Source: an uncultured Woeseiaceae bacterium
GTDB taxonomy: Bacteria > Pseudomonadota > Gammaproteobacteria > Steroidobacterales > Woeseiaceae
DNA length: 10,953 nt
Assembly: GCA_945787435.1 (NCBI GenBank)
Contig: CALZHX010000302.1
Span: 1-10,953 of the forward strand
Reading direction: 5' to 3'
Made by a program: the position numbers and the translations under genes
Shown here: positions 7,825-10,953 of the stretch, piece after piece
How positions within the stretch are numbered: position 1 is the first letter of the stretch
Layout: each line of letters opens with the position of its first letter
Notes under the pieces: generated by a model
What the model was told of the DNA's origin: nothing
What the model saw: only the letters and a program-made list of their open reading frames with translations
Databases searched by the model: none

Positions 7825-9486
7825 ATGGCTTTGTTTGCCGAATTGCGCCGCCGCAACGTTCTCAAGGTTGCTCTGCTCTACGCCGTGGCCTGCTGGCTGA
7901 TCGTCTGGTTTGTAGACGTCGTCCAGGCCGAAGTGTCCGTGCCCGCGTGGACAGACGCCTTTACTTATTTCGTGCTCGTGGTCGGGTATCCGGTTGCACT
8001 CTGGTTCGCCTGGACGTATGAAATCACGCCGGGCGGCCTGAAGAAGGCCGCGGATGTCGATCAGACACAGTCGATTGTTTACAAGACCGGTCAAAAGCTG
8101 AACTCCGCGGTCGCCGTATTGCTCGTGCTCGGCGTGATCGCCGTTTTTGGCCAGCGCCTGCTGCCAACTTTCGAGTTCCTCGTTCCCGGCGTTCCTGAGG
8201 GCGACGCCCCGGTATCCGCCGACGTGCCGGCTGAGATCCGCAGCCTGACGCTGGACAACGGCCTGAAAATTATCGTCTGGCCGGACCACGACATTCCCAA
8301 CGTTGTGATGTACAACTTCGTGCGCGCCGGTGGCCGCAACGAATACCCGGGCATTACCGGCTTGTCGCATTTCTTCGAACACATGATGTTCCTGGGCACG
8401 TCCAACCTGGAGCCCGGTGAGTTCGACCGCACGATGGAGGCGGCCGGCGGTGCGATCAATGCGTACACCTCGTCTGACCTCACGGTCTATATGGACTGGT
8501 TTCCAGTGTCGGCGCTGGAGACGATTTTCGAGATTGAGGCGGATCGGTTTCAGAACCTGGAAACCTACGCCGAGGCCGTGCAAAGCGAGCGCGAAGTCGT
8601 TTATGCGGAGCGGCGTTCGTCTGTCGACAACGACAATTTTTCCAGGCTCGCCGAGCAAATGCAGGCGACAGCCTTTGTCGCGCATCCTTATCAGTTTCCG
8701 GTAATTGGTTGGCCGTCCGACATCGAGTCGTGGACCGAAGACGACCTGCGCAGCTACTACGAAACGTATTACGCGCCTAACAATCGCACAATCGTAATTA
8801 CCGGTGATGTGACGCCGAAGCAGATTTTCAGGCTCGCCGAGGAGTATTTCGCTCCCATACCGGCACAGGAGCCGCCACCCGGCGTCGATACAGTGGAACC
8901 TCCGCAGGCGGGCGAACGCCGCATCGTTGTCGAGGCCCCTGCGCAGACACCGCTGCTACATGTCGCCTTTCACGCTGGCCGCGCGAAAGACCCGCAAACG
9001 CTGCCACTTAGCCTCTTGCTCAACATTCTTGCCGACGGCGACTCTTCGCGCCTGCACCGGCTGCTGGTTGAGGAAGAGCGCACCGCGCTATCTGTCGGCG
9101 CCTGGCTTGCTGAGGGCTTCGACCCGGGCCTGGCCTATTTTTACCTGACGCTGCCGCCGGGCGGAGATCCAGGGCTGGTCGAGCGCCAGCTGCTCGACGC
9201 GCTGGCGGGTGTGGTCGCGGAGGGCGTCAGCGAGGCTGAACTCGAGAAGGCCCGCAACATTGTGCTGGCAGATTTCTGGCGTGCGCTTTCAACGATCAAC
9301 GGCAAGGCGAGCGCTATCGGCGACTTTGAGGTCTTCCACGACAACTACGAAGAGCTGTTCAGTCTGCCGTCGCGACTTGAGGCGATCACGGCTGGCGACT
9401 TGCAGGCCGCTGCTGCTGCGGTTTTTGACACCGGCAACATGACAGTTGGCGTACTGCGGTCCCCAGACGAGGACGGCGAGTTATGA
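7825..9486 (+). CDS. Membrane-anchored catalytic M16 zinc metallopeptidase with N-terminal three-helix module
   Basis: Catalytic half of a two-protein M16B peptidase (553 residues). The protease part starts near residue 137 (IRSLTLDNGLKIIV) and has the inverted zinc motif HFFEH (His182, Glu185, His186). The third ligand is probably Glu262 in YAERR, 76 residues on, with the accessory Glu255 seven before it, as in mitochondrial processing peptidase. In the C-terminal half Arg419 is kept, but the Tyr of the substrate-binding Arg/Tyr pair is replaced (Ser423 region). Instead of a signal peptide it carries about 115 residues with three predicted helices (about 14-33, 43-64, 93-113). This module has the pattern FAELRRRN, YPVALWFAWTYEITPGGLKK. 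I recall that pattern as the N-terminal membrane module of TPR-type proteins in gammaproteobacteria. Positive residues put the N-terminus and the 65-92 loop inside, so the protease faces the periplasm. The ATGA overlap with the next gene couples it to its partner. Confidence 0.92.
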   Translation: MALFAELRRRNVLKVALLYAVACWLIVWFVDVVQAEVSVPAWTDAFTYFVLVVGYPVALWFAWTYEITPGGLKKAADVDQTQSIVYKTGQKLNSAVAVLLVLGVIAVFGQRLLPTFEFLVPGVPEGDAPVSADVPAEIRSLTLDNGLKIIVWPDHDIPNVVMYNFVRAGGRNEYPGITGLSHFFEHMMFLGTSNLEPGEFDRTMEAAGGAINAYTSSDLTVYMDWFPVSALETIFEIEADRFQNLETYAEAVQSEREVVYAERRSSVDNDNFSRLAEQMQATAFVAHPYQFPVIGWPSDIESWTEDDLRSYYETYYAPNNRTIVITGDVTPKQIFRLAEEYFAPIPAQEPPPGVDTVEPPQAGERRIVVEAPAQTPLLHVAFHAGRAKDPQTLPLSLLLNILADGDSSRLHRLLVEEERTALSVGAWLAEGFDPGLAYFYLTLPPGGDPGLVERQLLDALAGVVAEGVSEAELEKARNIVLADFWRALSTINGKASAIGDFEVFHDNYEELFSLPSRLEAITAGDLQAAAAAVFDTGNMTVGVLRSPDEDGEL

Positions 9487-10880
9487 GGTCTATGCTAAGC
9501 GGAGTCTTCGCCTGTATTGCCTGTTTCGGTAGCGCGCTCGCCAATGCGCAGGGCGTTACGCTACCCGAATACCACTATGTCGAGCTCGACAACGGCACCG
9601 TCTTTATTCTGCACGAGAAGCGCGATGTGCCGCTCATCGGTTTGCAGGCACTGATCAGCGGCGGCGCGATAACCGACCCGCAGGGCAAGGCCGGCCTCTC
9701 CAGCCTGTTTGCATCGATGCTCGAGAAAGGCGCGGGCGAACGTGACGCCGCCAGCTTTGCCGAAACAGTGGCCGGCGTCGGTGGCTCACTATCAGCGAGC
9801 GCAGGCCTCGAGACGCTGTCGATTTCTGGTGAGTTCCTCGCCCGCGACGCAGACCTCGTTATTGAGTTGCTCGTCGACATGTTGCGCGCGCCCGCGCTCG
9901 ATCGCGACGAATTCAGCAAGCTGCGTGACCGTCAAATTGACTTGCTCGCCGCCGCCAAGGACAGCGACCTCCGGCCGCTGACTTCCGTCTACGGCAATGC
10001 TTACCTTTTCGGCGATCATCCTTACGGCACTCCGGTCGGCGGCAACGAGGCGTCGCTTGCGGCTATTTCTCACCGTGACCTGCTCGCGTATTACGACGAT
10101 TTCATTGGCGCCGATCGCCTGATCATTTCGCTGGCCGGTGACTTCGATGCCGCCGAGATGATCAACAAGCTCACCGAGGCATTTGTTGACTGGCGACCAG
10201 CGGCAAAAGCGCTTACCGAGATCGAGGCACCAATCCCCGACGTCGGCCGGCGCGTACTTCTCGTCGACAAGCCGGGCGCAACACAGTCCTATTTCTGGAT
10301 CGGCAGTGTTGGCGTCAGTTTGCATTATCCGCAGCGCGCGGAACTCAATATCGCAAACACACTTTTTGGTGGCCGGTTCACATCGTTGCTGGTCGACGAA
10401 ATGCGCTCCAAGGCCGGTCTGACTTACGGCGTTCGATCGTCCTTGCTGCGGCCCTCACAACCCGGTTCGTTTGCGATTGTTTCGTACACGAAAACGGACA
10501 CGACCACGGTGGCCATCGACCTGGCCATTGAGTTGCTCGCGCGGCTCCATGAACAGGGTTTCGATGACGAGTTGATCGCGTCCGGCAAGAACTACATCCT
10601 TGGCCAGTTTCCTCCGCGGCTCGAAACCGCCGAGCAACTCGCAAATCAGTTTGCGGCCCTGCAGGCCGCCGGTCTCGATGAGTCGTTTATCAACGACTAT
10701 GGCGCTGCCGTTGCCGGGGCTTCCGGTGAAGACATTCGTGCCGTCATAGCCGACGTCTACCCGCAGGTCGATAATCTCGTGTTCGTCATAATCGGCGACG
10801 CCGAACAGCTTCGTGATGCTGTTTCGAAGTATGGTCCGGTAACCGAGATGTCGATCGCCGACCCTCGCTTCCGGCCCTGA
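9483..10880 (+). CDS. Secreted non-catalytic M16 peptidase partner subunit
   Basis: Second half of the M16B pair (465 residues). Residues 1-22 form a Sec signal peptide (cleavage likely after ANA, before QG), so it is periplasmic. The N-terminal domain aligns with that of the preceding protein (LPEYHYVELDNGTVFILHE; GKAGLSSLFASMLEKGAG). The HxxEH site is lost: Ser74, Ala77 and Ser78 stand where His, Glu and His should be, so it cannot bind zinc or cut alone. In contrast the C-terminal domain keeps the substrate-binding pair in LLVDEMRSKAGLTYGV (Arg308, Tyr315). This division, with zinc in one subunit and Arg/Tyr in the other, is the known design of heterodimeric M16B enzymes such as Sphingomonas Sph2681/Sph2682. 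Its ATG overlaps the catalytic-subunit stop by 4 bp, which suits a 1:1 complex. It is the last gene of the operon; its stop is 5 bp from the mnmE stop on the other strand. Confidence 0.92.
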   Translation: MRSMLSGVFACIACFGSALANAQGVTLPEYHYVELDNGTVFILHEKRDVPLIGLQALISGGAITDPQGKAGLSSLFASMLEKGAGERDAASFAETVAGVGGSLSASAGLETLSISGEFLARDADLVIELLVDMLRAPALDRDEFSKLRDRQIDLLAAAKDSDLRPLTSVYGNAYLFGDHPYGTPVGGNEASLAAISHRDLLAYYDDFIGADRLIISLAGDFDAAEMINKLTEAFVDWRPAAKALTEIEAPIPDVGRRVLLVDKPGATQSYFWIGSVGVSLHYPQRAELNIANTLFGGRFTSLLVDEMRSKAGLTYGVRSSLLRPSQPGSFAIVSYTKTDTTTVAIDLAIELLARLHEQGFDDELIASGKNYILGQFPPRLETAEQLANQFAALQAAGLDESFINDYGAAVAGASGEDIRAVIADVYPQVDNLVFVIIGDAEQLRDAVSKYGPVTEMSIADPRFRP

Positions 10881-10885
10881 TCTGC

Positions 10886-10953
10886 CTACTTGCCGATACA
10901 AAACTCCGAGAAAATTCGGCCCAGCAGGTCGTCCGAGCTCACGGCGCCTGTAA
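10886..10953 (-). CDS. mnmE: tRNA modification GTPase MnmE (TrmE), 3' end only
   Basis: The minus strand carries the last 21 complete codons of a gene that enters from the right edge and ends with TAG at 10886-10888. The residues read TGAVSSDDLLGRIFSEFC then IGK, which matches the highly conserved MnmE C-terminus (E. coli ends SSDDLLGRIFSSFCIGK or very close). The Cys in FCIGK is the conserved residue needed for modification activity. MnmE is the GTPase partner of MnmG, so both halves of the U34-modifying complex lie on the same strand here, 6.5 kb apart. The rest of the gene, including the G domain, is outside the window. Although short, the match is specific enough for a confident name. Confidence 0.93.
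   Translation of the reverse strand, partial: TGAVSSDDLLGRIFSEFCIGK

Noticed and set aside
7353..8021. 222-codon open frame on the plus strand across the permease/M16 junction
   Set aside because: It lies in another frame of two confident genes. The translation is Arg/Ala-rich low-complexity sequence with no membrane or family pattern.
7606..8685. 359-codon open frame on the minus strand, opposite the permease end and the M16 anchor protease
   Set aside because: It runs antisense across two well-supported genes. Its translation is rich in Arg, His, Gln and Gly with no recognisable domain, as expected of a shadow frame in G+C-rich DNA.
9483..9548. Possible lipoprotein signal on the second M16 protein (cysteines 11 and 14)
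   Set aside because: The residues before each Cys do not fit the lipobox, and a good AxA site follows at ANA, so a cleaved Sec signal is more likely.
9792..10325. 177-codon minus-strand frame opposite the second M16 gene
   Set aside because: This is a shadow frame; the plus-strand M16 reading has clear domain motifs throughout.
4455..10880. Possible RiPP or bacteriocin cluster with a precursor peptide
   Set aside because: Gaps inside the operon are at most 9 bp, so there is no room for a precursor gene, and no modifying enzyme (radical SAM, cyclodehydratase) is present. Only the M16 plus ABC analogy remains.

Overview
The window comes from a G+C-rich bacterial chromosome (about 60% by eye). 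It is most likely a gammaproteobacterium outside the enterics. The mnmE and mnmG tRNA-modification genes, a Gram-negative OppA/OppB pair and several Sec-exported periplasmic proteins point that way, but the sequence alone does not give a genus. Coding density is very high. The only real non-coding gap is about 100 bp, and no RNA gene, CRISPR array, insertion sequence or integrase is visible.

Minus strand, left half: mnmG (2508-4355) is followed by an oligopeptide-binding protein gene (880-2511) that overlaps it by 4 bp. An OppB-type permease gene follows (start 866) and runs off the left edge. This looks like one transcript joining a tRNA-modification enzyme to a peptide importer.

Plus strand, right half: five tightly packed genes (4455-10880) read away from mnmG. 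They encode a secreted S33/TAP-like alpha/beta hydrolase, a NatA-like ABC ATPase, a NatB-like ABC-2 permease, a membrane-anchored catalytic M16 metallopeptidase and a secreted non-catalytic M16 partner. Junctions are 4-bp ATGA overlaps, a 1-bp TGATG overlap or a 9-bp gap, so translational coupling is likely. The two M16 proteins split the active site: one has the HxxEH zinc site and the other has the Arg/Tyr substrate-binding pair.

Right edge: the last 21 complete codons of mnmE lie on the minus strand and end 5 bp from the stop of the plus-strand operon. mnmE and mnmG are therefore in the usual order and orientation, but this opposite-facing operon sits between them. The usual next gene, rsmG, is replaced by the peptide transporter.

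The most interesting points are the fusion of a three-helix membrane module (usually seen on TPR-type proteins) to an M16 protease, and its operon with an ABC-2 exporter and a periplasmic peptidase. Together they suggest an envelope system that processes or exports peptides or proteins. Its substrate cannot be read from the sequence.
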